A DNA stretch of 64,000 bases from Geminocystis herdmanii PCC 6308 (GCF_000332235.1 NZ_CM001775.1:2979770-3043769); one strand, 5' to 3'; numbered from the stretch's first letter, positions 7,767-16,995 are shown. Numbers and translations: made by a program. The notes: a model not told the origin generated them from the sequence alone.

Positions 7767-9140
7767 ATGATCCTTAATTATCAGTACCGATGCTATCCTG
7801 AAGTGCCTCAAAAAAGCCAGTTAAATAACTGGTTACGGGTGTCACAGTATTGGTATAATTGGCAATTAGGAGATCGTTTTCGTTGGTGGCAGGAAAATCG
7901 TAGTAACTATGTCATTCCAAGTGGCGACTGCTGTTATATCTCATGTAGTCTCCCACCATTGGAGTTAAAAGAAAAACCAAGTTTTTACTCACAGAAAAAG
8001 TTATTACCTGAGAAGAAAAAAGACTTAATTATAGTAAAACATTCAGGGGAATTACTTGATTTATCTACTGTACCTTCTCAGACTTTACAAGACGTATCAA
8101 AAAGGGTGGATCAAACTTTTGAAAGGTATATTAAAGGTGATTGTAATGGGAAAAGAAGCGGTAAACCACGTTTTAAAAGTCGTTATCGAACTTTAAAGGT
8201 AGAAGCTCAAGCCATTCAGATTAAAAGGGTTGAGAAAGATTGGCTTTATTTGTCTTGCTCAAAACTTAACGGATGGCTAAAAATTAGGCTACATCGTGGT
8301 TTACCTCAAGGTTTTTCTCTTAAAAATATCCTTATTTCTAAAAAGGCTGATGGTTGGTATTGTACTTTGTGTTTAGATGCTCCTACTGTACCTATTTTTA
8401 CACCTGATAAAATTGTGCCAACTTGGGATAATTCAATGGGAATAGATGCAGTATTATCAGGCGATGATTATCTTGCTACTTCTGAAGGACAAAAACTACC
8501 TTCTCTCAAGTCTTTTCGTAAACATCAAAAAGAATTAGCAAAGATTTCTCGCCTGAAAAACCATCAGAAAAAAGGTAGTAAAGGGAGAAAAAAACTTGCC
8601 TTAAAAGAAGGTAAAAAACATCAACAAATAGCCAGAGCGAGAAAGGATCATGGTTACAAAACAGCCCATAATTTAATTCGTACGGATAAAAAAGTCTTCT
8701 TTGTCGAAAACTTGAATCTTAAAGGATTATCAAAACGAAATAAAGTCAAAAAAGATATTGAAGGTAAATACTTACCCAATGGGCAATCTGCTAAGTCAGG
8801 GTTAAATAAATCTTGGCTAGATGCGGCTTTTGGGAATTTTTATGAAATACTGTCGTACATAGCCGAAAAAGCTGGTGCAGTGGTAATAAAAGTCAATCCT
8901 GCTTATACATCACAAGTCCTTTCTTATCGTGATGAAATAGTATTTACTGATTGTTCTATACGAGAATATTACGATCTTATTGAAGATATAAGGGTTGATC
9001 GTGACATTAATTCAAGTATAAATATAAAAAGAGTCGGGCTGGATCTGTTCCTGACTATAAATCGGCGTAGTGGGAAAATAACCAAGTCCAAGACTGGTAG
9101 TACCACAAAGCAAGTTCTAGCAGTCCTTAAAAGATACTAG
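7767..9140 (+). CDS. tnpB: TnpB, IS605 OrfB RNA-guided nuclease lacking zinc-ribbon cysteines
   Basis: 457 aa. TnpB is the RNA-guided DNA nuclease ancestral to Cas12, guided by an RNA from the element's right end. RuvC residues look kept: Asp in MGIDAVLSGD (about 224), Glu in FFVENLNLKGL, Asp in VDRDINSSINI. Between the last two, where TnpB usually has a CxxC...CxxC zinc ribbon, the sequence is TSQVLSYRDEIVFTDCS with one Cys. I recall similar zinc-less TnpBs in other cyanobacteria, so this may be a lineage trait rather than decay. Confidence 0.93.
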   Translation: MILNYQYRCYPEVPQKSQLNNWLRVSQYWYNWQLGDRFRWWQENRSNYVIPSGDCCYISCSLPPLELKEKPSFYSQKKLLPEKKKDLIIVKHSGELLDLSTVPSQTLQDVSKRVDQTFERYIKGDCNGKRSGKPRFKSRYRTLKVEAQAIQIKRVEKDWLYLSCSKLNGWLKIRLHRGLPQGFSLKNILISKKADGWYCTLCLDAPTVPIFTPDKIVPTWDNSMGIDAVLSGDDYLATSEGQKLPSLKSFRKHQKELAKISRLKNHQKKGSKGRKKLALKEGKKHQQIARARKDHGYKTAHNLIRTDKKVFFVENLNLKGLSKRNKVKKDIEGKYLPNGQSAKSGLNKSWLDAAFGNFYEILSYIAEKAGAVVIKVNPAYTSQVLSYRDEIVFTDCSIREYYDLIEDIRVDRDINSSINIKRVGLDLFLTINRRSGKITKSKTGSTTKQVLAVLKRY

Positions 9141-9143
9141 AAG

Positions 9144-9171
9144 CCTACACTGTCACGAAGTGCAGTGTGGG
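9144..9171 (+). other. IS right-end hairpin, likely 3' part of the guide RNA
   Basis: CCTACACTG pairs with CAGTGTGGG, with an inner CAC-GAA-GTG stem. It begins 4 bp after the tnpB stop, where IS605 right-end hairpins and omega RNA scaffolds lie. The guide would be the flanking DNA from about 9180. Confidence 0.65.
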
Positions 9172-9175
9172 TAGT

Positions 9176-9571
9176 TCACGTAACTCCTAAGTATCGATCG
9201 ATCAGGATAAGAGCTACAATATCATCAACGGGACGAGGTGGAATCCTTAAACCCTTGGGAATTAATTTTGTTAAACCTTGGGGGGGATACATTTCCCAAT
9301 ATTTTTGTCTGGCTTCCACAGTACTATTTTTTTCGTCCACTAAAACTATCTCGATAGATAAGTTTAGATTATTAATTAAGCGTTTTTTCCACTCCTTAGA
9401 AGTAGTTTGATTTCCCATTACTAACTTGAAAGGTTGATATTTATTGATTAAATCATTGATGATCTCGATCGAATCTTCACTTGAGATCACTTTATTATAT
9501 AAAATTTGCTTATAATTGTTAACTAAAGCCAATCCACACTTATCTCTACCCGGATCAAATCCTAGAATCAT
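9176..9571 (-). CDS. YqgF/RuvX-like RNase H-fold protein
   Basis: 131 aa. MILGFDPGRDKCGLALV is the first strand and catalytic Asp of the YqgF family, related to RuvC resolvases; VMGNQTTS and VDDIVALILIDRYL supply further family signatures. Members mature pre-16S rRNA or resolve junctions; this short cyanobacterial type is not the canonical ruvX. Its stop codon TGA lies inside the IS right-end sequence TTCAC, so insertion may have reset the C terminus. Confidence 0.8.
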   Translation of the reverse strand: MILGFDPGRDKCGLALVNNYKQILYNKVISSEDSIEIINDLINKYQPFKLVMGNQTTSKEWKKRLINNLNLSIEIVLVDEKNSTVEARQKYWEMYPPQGLTKLIPKGLRIPPRPVDDIVALILIDRYLGVT

Positions 9572-9736
9572 AACTATACTAAAAAAGTACTTTAAAGAAT
9601 AAAATAGAAAAAGGGAAAATAGCTAAGGGAAATAATAAGTATCGATCGAGAATTACGACCTAAGAACAAAAAATCCTGAGCCTAACCCCGTAATGAAACT
9701 CATAGTAACATAAATTGAACAAGGTATAAAATATTA

Positions 9737-10429
9737 ATGCTTGACCAAATTTTACATCCCTCTATTGATTTTGGTATTGACACCGCCTTTATCTTAATTA
9801 TTCTAGTGGCTTTAGAAGCCGTTTTATCCGCCGACAACGCCATCGCCTTAGCCTCCATCGCCCAAGGATTGAAAGACGAAAAAGAACAAAACTACGCCCT
9901 AAATATTGGCTTATTAATGGCTTACGTTTTAAGAATGCTCTTAATTGTAACCGCTACTTGGGTTATTAAATATTGGCAATTTTCTTTATTAGGGGGCTTG
10001 TATTTATTATGGTTAACCTATCAGTATTTTTCTGAAAGTGACGAACAAAAAGAAGAAGGTGCATCGAAACTTAACTTTAAAAATCTCTGGCAAGCAATTC
10101 CCATGATTGCCTTTACGGATTTAGCCTTTTCCCTTGATAGCGTTACCACCGCCATCGCTGTCGCTGATGAAATCTGGTTGATTATCGCTGGAGGTACGAT
10201 CGGCGTTATTGCCCTACGTTTTCTTGCCCAATTATTTATTCGTTGGATTGAAGAATTTACCCACTTACAAGACGCAGGATTTATCACCGTTGGTTTAGTC
10301 GGTTTAAGATTAATTGTTAAAGTAATTGATCCTAACATTGTTCCTCCCGAATGGCTCATGATTAGCGTCATTATCGGAATGTTTGTCTGGGGATTTTCTA
10401 AAAAAAATGAACTTGAACAAAACCCATAA
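9737..10429 (+). CDS. TerC-family membrane protein
   Basis: 230 aa with about seven membrane segments. Family motifs EAVLSADNA (near 27-35) and DLAFSLDSV (near 131-139) carry the paired Asp residues thought to bind metal. TerC proteins export Mn or other cations or load exported enzymes; substrate is not certain here. I looked for a yybP-ykoY riboswitch in the 165-bp leader and saw none. Confidence 0.92.
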   Translation: MLDQILHPSIDFGIDTAFILIILVALEAVLSADNAIALASIAQGLKDEKEQNYALNIGLLMAYVLRMLLIVTATWVIKYWQFSLLGGLYLLWLTYQYFSESDEQKEEGASKLNFKNLWQAIPMIAFTDLAFSLDSVTTAIAVADEIWLIIAGGTIGVIALRFLAQLFIRWIEEFTHLQDAGFITVGLVGLRLIVKVIDPNIVPPEWLMISVIIGMFVWGFSKKNELEQNP

Positions 10430-10508
10430 AATTAATTGTATCTTGATGTTAAGAAAGGCAACACTTCGACTCGGTTGTCGAGCGTAGATACCGTTTTTTC
10501 TGAATAGT

Positions 10509-10568
10509 TATTAAATTCTTACTCCTTACTCCTGACTTCTTACTCCTTACTCCTGACTCCTTACTCCT
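10509..10568. repeat. Short tandem repeat before the AI-2E-family gene
   Basis: Imperfect CTTACTCCTGA/CTTACTC units fill the leader up to 8 bp before the start codon at 10577. This is typical of cyanobacterial short tandem repeats; copy-number change here would alter the 5' untranslated region. Confidence 0.7.
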
Positions 10569-10576
10569 CTCCTCTG

Positions 10577-11698
10577 ATGAATGACTCAAAACGATCGATC
10601 TCTGTTTCTGTGGGTAGTATTGCTTTAGTTACCGTTACCATCCTTTTAATCATCCTGTTGTGGCAACTGAAAAGTTTATTAGTTATCTTGATGATTTCCG
10701 CAGTATTGGCGGCTACCCTAGCCCCTATTGTCGATTATGGCGAAAAAATTAGGATTCCTCGATGGTTAGGGGTAATTTTAGCCTATTTACTCATTATTTT
10801 ACTGATTACCACCGCAGGTTTAATTATTGGCCCTACTGTCATCACTCAAATTCAAAGATTATTACAAAAACTTCCCACCTATTTAGACATCATCACAACT
10901 CTAACCCAATCATTGATTATTCGATTTGGCATTACCGAACCAAAAGCCTTAAACTTAATTGATCAATGGCTAGATTTACAAGGTTTAACGGCATGGGCAG
11001 TAAAATGGAGTCAAAAATTAATTGTTAGCTCGTTAGGTATTACAAAAGGCATTGTGGGAGGTGTGTTAAACGTGCTTCTTGCCATCATCTTTTCTGGTTA
11101 TATGTTGGCAGGTTCGAGTAAATTAATTAAAGATTTTGTGAGTTTATTCCCCTCCCCTTGGGATAGTCGTTTAGAGGCTCAATTTCCCCTCGTGAGCGAT
11201 CGTATGGGAAAATATATTCAAGGTAGAATCCTTGTATCGTTAATTTTAGGAGTAGCCATTACCATCGGCTTAAAATTTATTGGTATTACCGAATTTGCTT
11301 TAGGCTTAGGAGTTATCGCAGGTTTTACGAACTTAATACCTTTTTTTGGTCCTGTTTTAGGCTCAATTCCAGCCTTAATTGTGGCGATCGCACAAAATAG
11401 CTGGACATTTTGGTGGGTACTCTTACTATTTGTCATCATTCAAAATGTAGAAACCTATGTTTTAGATCCCCTTTTAGTGGGTTCAAGTGTTAAAGTACAA
11501 CCTTTATACCAATTATTAGCAGTGTTGGGCGGAGTGCAAGTATTAGGCATTATTGGAGCAATAATTGCTCCTCCTTGGGTAGCCGGGGCAGGTGTCGTCA
11601 TCGATAATCTATATTTGAAATCCAAAGATTCTAACAGTTTCATGGAAATAGCTACCCTCGAAATTAATAACGATTCAATAAGTACTCAGGCAAAATAA
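10577..11698 (+). CDS. AI-2E (PerM/YhhT) family transporter
   Basis: 373 aa inner-membrane protein with about eight membrane segments. The family hallmark region is GFTNLIPFFGPVLGSIPALI near 252-271, followed by NVETYVLDPLLVG. The family includes the autoinducer-2 exporter of E. coli and Na+/H+ antiporters; the cyanobacterial substrate is unknown. A tandem repeat forms its immediate leader. Confidence 0.93.
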   Translation: MNDSKRSISVSVGSIALVTVTILLIILLWQLKSLLVILMISAVLAATLAPIVDYGEKIRIPRWLGVILAYLLIILLITTAGLIIGPTVITQIQRLLQKLPTYLDIITTLTQSLIIRFGITEPKALNLIDQWLDLQGLTAWAVKWSQKLIVSSLGITKGIVGGVLNVLLAIIFSGYMLAGSSKLIKDFVSLFPSPWDSRLEAQFPLVSDRMGKYIQGRILVSLILGVAITIGLKFIGITEFALGLGVIAGFTNLIPFFGPVLGSIPALIVAIAQNSWTFWWVLLLFVIIQNVETYVLDPLLVGSSVKVQPLYQLLAVLGGVQVLGIIGAIIAPPWVAGAGVVIDNLYLKSKDSNSFMEIATLEINNDSISTQAK

Positions 11699-12332
11699 CC
11701 TGAGTGAATCATAAAATGATGAAGATAAGAGGGGGAATACAGGGAGATTTTGATCTTTTAAATTTTATCTTTATCAAAAAATATGGTTTTTCTACAGCAG
11801 GGCGTTTTCATTCTCGAAATTTGATTTAATTGAACACTATAATAGGCAAAAAATCTAGCTATTTTTTCTGATTAGAAAATCAATTATTATTAGAAACCAT
11901 GATATTTTTCAGGAAAATTGAGTTAAATTTATTTAACGGTATCTATTAGACGTGTAATTTATTACACGTTGGGATAATGGTTTTGACTCATAACTGCCTA
12001 GCAGTCTGACAAACTAAACATCAATCGCCTAGCAAGATGATAAAGTTAACATAATTCGCCTAGCAAGATGATAAAGCTAACAGTTTTCGTTCAATAAATT
12101 GAACTCATAAACTTCGGAAAAAATACCAATTCATCTTTTAGAAGAAGAGAAAGTCGATGAATGGAATCAATAGAAATTTGAACATCAAGAAGAGAGGTGC
12201 GATTTTGTGGAGTGAAAGTTCGATCGACTTTTTGGGGTGGAGTTCGATTTTTATGGGGGAAGTTCGATCGAACCTCTAAGGGATTAAAAAAGTTAGAATA
12301 AAATAGTTATAAATTAGTAACAATTATTAATT
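11699..12332. other. Intergenic stretch with repeats, no gene
   Basis: No coding sequence seen. Contents: a palindrome CGTGTAATTTATTACACG near 11951-11968; two direct copies of CGCCTAGCAAGATGATAAAG at about 12024 and 12058; a second palindrome TTCAATAAATTGAA near 12090; and a GTTCGATCGA repeat group at 12215-12275 next to the toxin-antitoxin pair. The two palindromes recur as a pair at 49337-49385. Confidence 0.65.
12215..12275. repeat. GTTCGATCGA/T-G-rich repeat group
   Basis: AGTTCGATCGA followed by CTTTTTGGGGTGG, then degenerate copies and GTTCGATCGAAC. The same unit recurs beside toxin-antitoxin genes at 25260, 25923, 26760, 28200, 28880 and 29040. Confidence 0.75.
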
Positions 12333-12548
12333 ATGAAAAGTGTAGAATATTTAACAGATATAAATGGAAATAAAAAAGCGGTAGTTATTCCCATCGAAAT
12401 ATGGGAAAAAATCATCCCGAATGAGAAAAATAATGATGATGACTTATCTGAATATTTAGAAAATTACTGTTTAAATCAAGCAATGGAAGAAGCGAAATTA
12501 ACTCCTTTATTAGATGCAGAAAATGCTTTGAAATTCTTGGAGGAATAA
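12333..12548 (+). CDS. Type II antitoxin paired with RelE/ParE-like toxin
   Basis: 71 aa, acidic C terminus. The N terminus KSVEYLTDINGNKKAVVIPI looks like the DNA-binding strand segment of RelB/Phd-like cyanobacterial antitoxins; residues 30-71 would wrap the toxin. Its TAA overlaps the toxin ATG by one base, implying translational coupling. The specific antitoxin family is uncertain. Confidence 0.8.
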   Translation: MKSVEYLTDINGNKKAVVIPIEIWEKIIPNEKNNDDDLSEYLENYCLNQAMEEAKLTPLLDAENALKFLEE

Positions 12549-12817
12549 TGAGAGTTGAATATCGAAAATTATTTTTAAAAGATTTAAAAAAACTGAAAAA
12601 TCAATCTATTTATGAGCAAATTATTGATTTGGTATTTAAACAAATTCCTTCGGCTAATTCTTTACAAGATTTATCTCAAGTTAAAGCGATGAAAGGTTAT
12701 CCAAATCGTTATCGTATTCGTATTGGTAGTTATCGCTTAGGCATAGAAGAAAATCAAGACACCATTGAAATTGTGAGAGTTCTTCATCGTAAAGAATTTT
12801 ATCGTTATTTTCCTTAA
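12548..12817 (+). CDS. RelE/ParE-family toxin
   Basis: 89 aa, basic. VEYRKLFLKDLKKLKN at the N terminus and GYPNRYRIRIGSYRLGIE plus VLHRKEFYRYFP at the C terminus are the RelE/ParE fold signature. RelE members cleave mRNA on ribosomes, ParE members block gyrase; sequence alone does not choose. It appears intact and in operon with its antitoxin. Confidence 0.87.
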   Translation: MRVEYRKLFLKDLKKLKNQSIYEQIIDLVFKQIPSANSLQDLSQVKAMKGYPNRYRIRIGSYRLGIEENQDTIEIVRVLHRKEFYRYFP

Positions 12818-12825
12818 TTTATAGA

Positions 12826-12862
12826 GTTCGATCGCACAGTGCCGCCTTTTGGCGATCGAACT
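12826..12862. repeat. GTTCGATCGC...GGCGATCGAAC hairpin repeat
   Basis: Inverted repeat with an AGTGCCGCC-type loop, lying between a TA pair and a DUF2442 gene. Close relatives are at 27625-27658 and, inside genes, at 36410 and 55803. It is built from the TCGATCGA core. Confidence 0.75.
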
Positions 12863-12893
12863 GTAACAAGAACTTACAATATTAAGGAGAAAA

Positions 12894-13187
12894 ATGTTAA
12901 AAGATATTATTGAAGTTAAACCATTAGAAAATTATCAACTTTACCTGAAATTTGAAGATAATAAAGAGGGAGTAATTGATATTAGTGAAATTATCAAATT
13001 TACTGGTATTTTTACCCCTTTAAAACAAATAGATTATTTTAAAACAGTTAAATTAAATCCCGAATGGGGAACAATTTATTGGGATAACGGGGCGGATTTA
13101 GCTCCAGATGTACTTTATTGTATTATCACAAAGCAAAATTTACCACAATTTTCAAGCAAAAAATTAATTATTAATCTTTCTAATTAA
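12894..13187 (+). CDS. DUF2442 protein
   Basis: 97 aa with AAGGAG ideally placed before the ATG. VKPLENYQLYLKFEDNKEG and the tail DNGADLAPDVLY are DUF2442 hallmarks. The family is often next to DUF4160 or TA genes and is suspected to be part of two-gene modules; here it is next to a RelE-type pair and a decayed VapBC copy, with no DUF4160 gene seen. Confidence 0.8.
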   Translation: MLKDIIEVKPLENYQLYLKFEDNKEGVIDISEIIKFTGIFTPLKQIDYFKTVKLNPEWGTIYWDNGADLAPDVLYCIITKQNLPQFSSKKLIINLSN

Positions 13188-13198
13188 ATTAAAATTAA

Positions 13199-13475
13199 TA
13201 AGTGGAGGCGATTAAAATATCCGCATCTTGAATTATTTGCCCTTTTTTTGTCAAATCTGCGTGAATTTCAGAGGCTTTTTCAAAAATCGCTAAGTTATCT
13301 AAAAATAAAATAGGATAGTCTTGACAAAATATTTGAAATAATGCCAATTTTTTAGTAGCATTAGTTTTCAAAAGACCTCTTTTAATTTCGTAATAAGTTA
13401 TCCCACTAATAAAAATGTCTATTTTAATCCGTTATTTTTTGTTCATTAACTTGACAATTTATCACTTGATTCATA
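13199..13475 (-). pseudogene. Decayed, internally deleted copy of a VapBC-type module
   Basis: Nearly identical to parts of the intact module at 20424-21122. Positions 13201-13418 match the middle of the PIN toxin gene; 13430-13475 match the first codons of the antitoxin, including the start and upstream DNA. The segment between (toxin start and most of the antitoxin) and the toxin 3' end are gone. The shared upstream palindrome at 13540-13555 survives. Confidence 0.9.
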
Positions 13476-13539
13476 TTGATAACTCCTTTTTTTGACCTTA
13501 AATAAATTATAGATTAAAAAACTTTTAAAGGTTCGTAGT

Positions 13540-13555
13540 TACCTCTTTAGAGGTA
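13540..13555. promoter_or_regulatory. Operator-like palindrome TACCTCTTTAGAGGTA
   Basis: A perfect 16-bp palindrome apart from its central pair, upstream of the decayed antitoxin start. The intact module carries the near-identical TACCTCTAAAGAGGTA at the same place, so this is a candidate autoregulatory operator. Confidence 0.65.
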
Positions 13556-13733
13556 AAATGATAGTTAAGAGTTTGAGACAACTTTTTATATCGAACTCAG
13601 GTGTCGAAGGGCGTATTCGTTGTACTTTGAAACAGCCCCGCCCTCTGAGGCTAATTTACGATCGAAATGTGTTTAATGCTTACCCGTTGGGAGTATAATG
13701 AAACAGAAAAACGATCGAACTAGAGAAGCCATA

Positions 13734-15272
13734 ATGACAGGTTTAGCCTTATTAAGTGTATCCGATAAAACAGGCATTGTAGAATTAGCCAAAACATTAG
13801 TAGAAGAATTTAACTTTCAAATCATCAGTAGTGGTGGTACAGCAAAAACCTTACAATCTGCTGGTATTCCCGTTACTAAAGTAAGTGATTATACAGGATC
13901 ACCCGAAATTTTAGGGGGGAGAGTCAAAACCCTACATCCTCGCATTCACGGCGGTATCTTAGCAAGATTAGAATTAGACTCTCATCAACAAGACTTACAA
14001 ACTAACGAAATTCGCCCCTTTGACTTAGTAGCTGTCAATTTATACCCCTTTGAGAAAACCATCGCCCAAGATAATTGTACAGTAGAGGAAGCCATTGAGC
14101 AAATAGACATCGGTGGTCCTGCTATGGTGAGAGCGAGTGCGAAAAACTATGCTCACGTCACTATTTTGACGAATCCCGCCCGTTATGACGATTATTTGCA
14201 GGAATTAAGAGCGAATCAAGGTAAAACTACATTAGCATTTCGTCAAGCTCGATCGGCGGAAGCCTTCGCCATGACAGCCAGTTATGATCAAGCAATTTGT
14301 CGTTACTTTGCTCAAATTAACCCCGAATCTGCCGATTATTACGGTATCGGGGGGCAGAAAATTGCCACCCTTCGTTATGGTGAAAACCCTCATCAGAAAG
14401 CTAGTTGGTATCAAAACGGAAGCGAGGCTAAAGGTTGGACATCAGCGAATCAATTACAAGGCAAAGAATTAAGCTATAACAACTTAGTTGATTTAGAAGC
14501 CGCGCGGAGAATTGTCTGTGAATTTCCTAGTAATGAACCTGCTGTAGTAATTATTAAACATACTAATCCCTGCGGTGTAGCAGTGGGAGAAACTCTTTTC
14601 GAGGCGTATCAAAAGGCTTATAATGCTGATTCTGTATCAGCTTTTGGAGGGATTGTAGCATTAAATCAACCCCTTGATGCGCCCACAGCCCAAGCCATGA
14701 GTAAAATATTTTTAGAGTGTATTGTTGCTCCTGATATTACCGAAGAAGCTAAGGCAATTTTAGCTAAAAAATCTAACTTGAGAGTCTTACTTTTATCTGA
14801 TTTAAACTCTGGTAGTCAGGATAACATTAAAGCCATTGCAGGGGGATTTTTAATTCAAGATAATGATACCTCGATCGAGCTTCCTGATACATGGCAAATT
14901 GTCACCGAAAAACAACCCACCGAAACCGAATTACAAGAATTATTATTTGCGTGGAAAATCGTTAAACACGTTAAATCTAATGCCATCGTGCTTACGAAAA
15001 ATCGTACTACATTGGGGGTGGGAGCAGGACAAATGAACCGTGTAGGCTCGGTTAAAATTGCCCTTGAACAAGCAGGAGAGGAGGCTAGGGGTGCATTTTT
15101 AGCTAGTGACGCTTTCTTCCCCTTTGATGACTCCGTTAGAACATCCGCCGAAGCAGGTATTACAGCAATTATTCAACCCGGAGGCTCAATTCGTGACGAA
15201 GATTCCATCAAAGCCGCCAATGAATTAGGTTTAGTGATGGTATTTACTGGAGTACGTCATTTCTTGCATTAG
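13734..15272 (+). CDS. purH: Bifunctional AICAR transformylase/IMP cyclohydrolase
   Basis: About 512 aa from the ATG at 13734 (MTGLALLSVSDKTG); the in-frame upstream ATG at 13698 adds 12 unlike residues. It does the last two steps of IMP synthesis. Residues about 1-145 are the MGS-like cyclohydrolase domain with SSGGTAKTL and GGRVKTLHPRIHGGILA; the rest is the formyltransferase with IKHTNPCGVA and SDAFFPFDDS. Full length. Confidence 0.97.
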   Translation: MTGLALLSVSDKTGIVELAKTLVEEFNFQIISSGGTAKTLQSAGIPVTKVSDYTGSPEILGGRVKTLHPRIHGGILARLELDSHQQDLQTNEIRPFDLVAVNLYPFEKTIAQDNCTVEEAIEQIDIGGPAMVRASAKNYAHVTILTNPARYDDYLQELRANQGKTTLAFRQARSAEAFAMTASYDQAICRYFAQINPESADYYGIGGQKIATLRYGENPHQKASWYQNGSEAKGWTSANQLQGKELSYNNLVDLEAARRIVCEFPSNEPAVVIIKHTNPCGVAVGETLFEAYQKAYNADSVSAFGGIVALNQPLDAPTAQAMSKIFLECIVAPDITEEAKAILAKKSNLRVLLLSDLNSGSQDNIKAIAGGFLIQDNDTSIELPDTWQIVTEKQPTETELQELLFAWKIVKHVKSNAIVLTKNRTTLGVGAGQMNRVGSVKIALEQAGEEARGAFLASDAFFPFDDSVRTSAEAGITAIIQPGGSIRDEDSIKAANELGLVMVFTGVRHFLH

Positions 15273-15432
15273 GAATGGAAAGTGAACTACTCAACAAATA
15301 CCTGAGTGAATCATACTTTTTTGATGAAACCTAAATTTTATCTCGAACTGAGGTAAAAATTTAGGCTAAATCGAGAAAATGATATTAATATTTGACTAAA
15401 AATTATCATAAATTTATTTTTTAGCTCTATTT

Positions 15433-15724
15433 AGGGTTTGCTGAATAACTCAGAAAGCTATTAAAATCAAGGATTTAGGCATAATATATTAAGAAAAAAG
15501 TGAGCAGTTTTACCTCAGTTCGATAAAAGAATTCTTGAGGTTAATAGGTTTCAGGTTGCAGGTTGCAGGTTTCAGGTGTAATTTTCAGAAGATTATATAA
15601 TTCGATCAAAGAATTGAAGATAAAAAAATCAATTAGGATATATTTTTTGTCAATTCTTTAACCTAATACCTAATACCTGACACCTAACACCTCCCCTTCA
15701 CCAAAAGACTATGAGGCAAACCCT
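15433..15724. mobile_element. MITE-like element with AGGGTTTGC ends
   Basis: 292 bp bounded by AGGGTTTGCTGAATAA at the left and TGAGGCAAACCCT at the right, flanked by ATTT on both sides (possible target duplication). The inside is non-coding and contains heptamer-like repeats (GGTTTCAGGTTGCAGG; CCTAATACCTGACACC). A second full copy in opposite orientation is at 36811-37060, and single ends lie near 34510, 46036 and 51823. Together they suggest a non-autonomous element family. Confidence 0.7.
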
Positions 15725-15747
15725 ATTTAGATTTTGTGGGACTTTTT

Positions 15748-16995
15748 TCAACATTCTTTTAAGAATTTTGCCACTTCAGGATATTTATTATATTCTGCTA
15801 AACTAATTGCCGTATATCCCCCATGATTTTGATGGTGAATGTTAATTCCTTCTACTTTAACCAACAATTTAACCGCATCTATATTTCCTTTATGGGAAGC
15901 CCACATTAAAGCTGTGCCTCCTCCATTATCTTCAAGGTTAACATCTGCTCCTGCTTTTAACAACTCAGCAATTAATGGTAAGTTATTTCGATCGCACATT
16001 TTCATTAAAACAGTTTTACCATCACCTAAAATAGTATTGGGATTTGCCCCAGCGTGAAGTAGATGAATCGCTATTTTTTGCCAACCATTGACAATAGCTA
16101 AACCAAGGGGAGTCTCGGTTTCATTATGAAAATTTACATCAGCATTATACTTTAACAATTCTACGACAATTTCCGTATAACCCTGCACACAAGCAATCAG
16201 TAAGGGAGAATCTCCATCTTGATTACGGATATTCGGATTTGCTCCTCTTTGTAGTATTTTTCGTACTATAAGTAAATGTCCTTCTAACACCGCTAAATGT
16301 AAAGCACTATCGCCATTTTTATCCCGATGGTTAACATTTGCCTTGGCTTCTAATAATCTTTCAATGATAGTTATATTACCATGGGCGGAAGCCATCATTA
16401 ATGGTGTCATACCTTCATCATTACTATGATTAACATCGATCGATCGTGCTAATAAAAAATCCACCATCTCCATATTATCTTGATCGATCGCTATACTCAA
16501 AGCACCATCATCAAGAAAAACATCCGCACCATAATCAATTAATAAATTAACTACCTCAAAATGATTAGATTTAATCGCCAAATAGAGAGAATTATCACCA
16601 TCCAAATCTTGATGATTAACCCTAGCATGATTATTTAACAACATTTTGACAATGGGAGTATATCCACGATAACTAGCAATCATCAGAGGGGAAGTTTCAT
16701 CATCATTCGTCAAATTAACATCAGCACCATTATTAATTAATAATTGACACAAAGATTCATGATTTCCAGCACAAGCAAACATTAGAGGTGTCATTTGATG
16801 GGGAGAATTTTGAAAGTTAACATCAGCGTCAGCATCAATTAATAATTGAGCAATGTTCATATACCCTCTTTGTATAGCATAAATTAATCCTAGATTTCTT
16901 TCTTTATCACTGCACGGTTGAGATGATAATAATTCTTGTATTTTAAAAATATCTTTATGGGTGATGGCAGAATGTAAACTCATGGAAGAATTCAT
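15748..16995 (-). CDS. Ankyrin-repeat protein
   Basis: About 415 aa built almost wholly of ankyrin repeats (roughly a dozen), with the repeated TPLMxASxxGxxxIVxxLLxxxADVN pattern. Ankyrin proteins bind partner proteins; no enzyme domain or signal peptide is seen, so the partner is unknown. Start choice is uncertain: ATG at 16995, 16983 or 17034. I took 16995, which begins just before the conserved MSLHSAITHKD segment. Confidence 0.88.
   Translation of the reverse strand: MNSSMSLHSAITHKDIFKIQELLSSQPCSDKERNLGLIYAIQRGYMNIAQLLIDADADVNFQNSPHQMTPLMFACAGNHESLCQLLINNGADVNLTNDDETSPLMIASYRGYTPIVKMLLNNHARVNHQDLDGDNSLYLAIKSNHFEVVNLLIDYGADVFLDDGALSIAIDQDNMEMVDFLLARSIDVNHSNDEGMTPLMMASAHGNITIIERLLEAKANVNHRDKNGDSALHLAVLEGHLLIVRKILQRGANPNIRNQDGDSPLLIACVQGYTEIVVELLKYNADVNFHNETETPLGLAIVNGWQKIAIHLLHAGANPNTILGDGKTVLMKMCDRNNLPLIAELLKAGADVNLEDNGGGTALMWASHKGNIDAVKLLVKVEGINIHHQNHGGYTAISLAEYNKYPEVAKFLKEC

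Larger units (their letters stand above)
7190..9179. mobile_element. IS200/IS605-family insertion sequence
   Basis: Divergent tnpA (minus) and tnpB (plus) lie between two structured ends. The left end has hairpin GCTTCT 7195-7200/AGAAGC 7207-7212 and a longer pair CCCACGC 7213-7219/GCGTGGG 7252-7258. The right end has the hairpin at 9144-9171. There are no terminal inverted repeats or target duplication, as expected for this family. Exact cleavage sites are estimates; the right boundary is near TTCAC at 9175-9179. Confidence 0.85.

Noticed and set aside
9572-9736. yybP-ykoY manganese riboswitch before the TerC gene
   Set aside because: Leader too short and lacks the conserved paired loops by eye.
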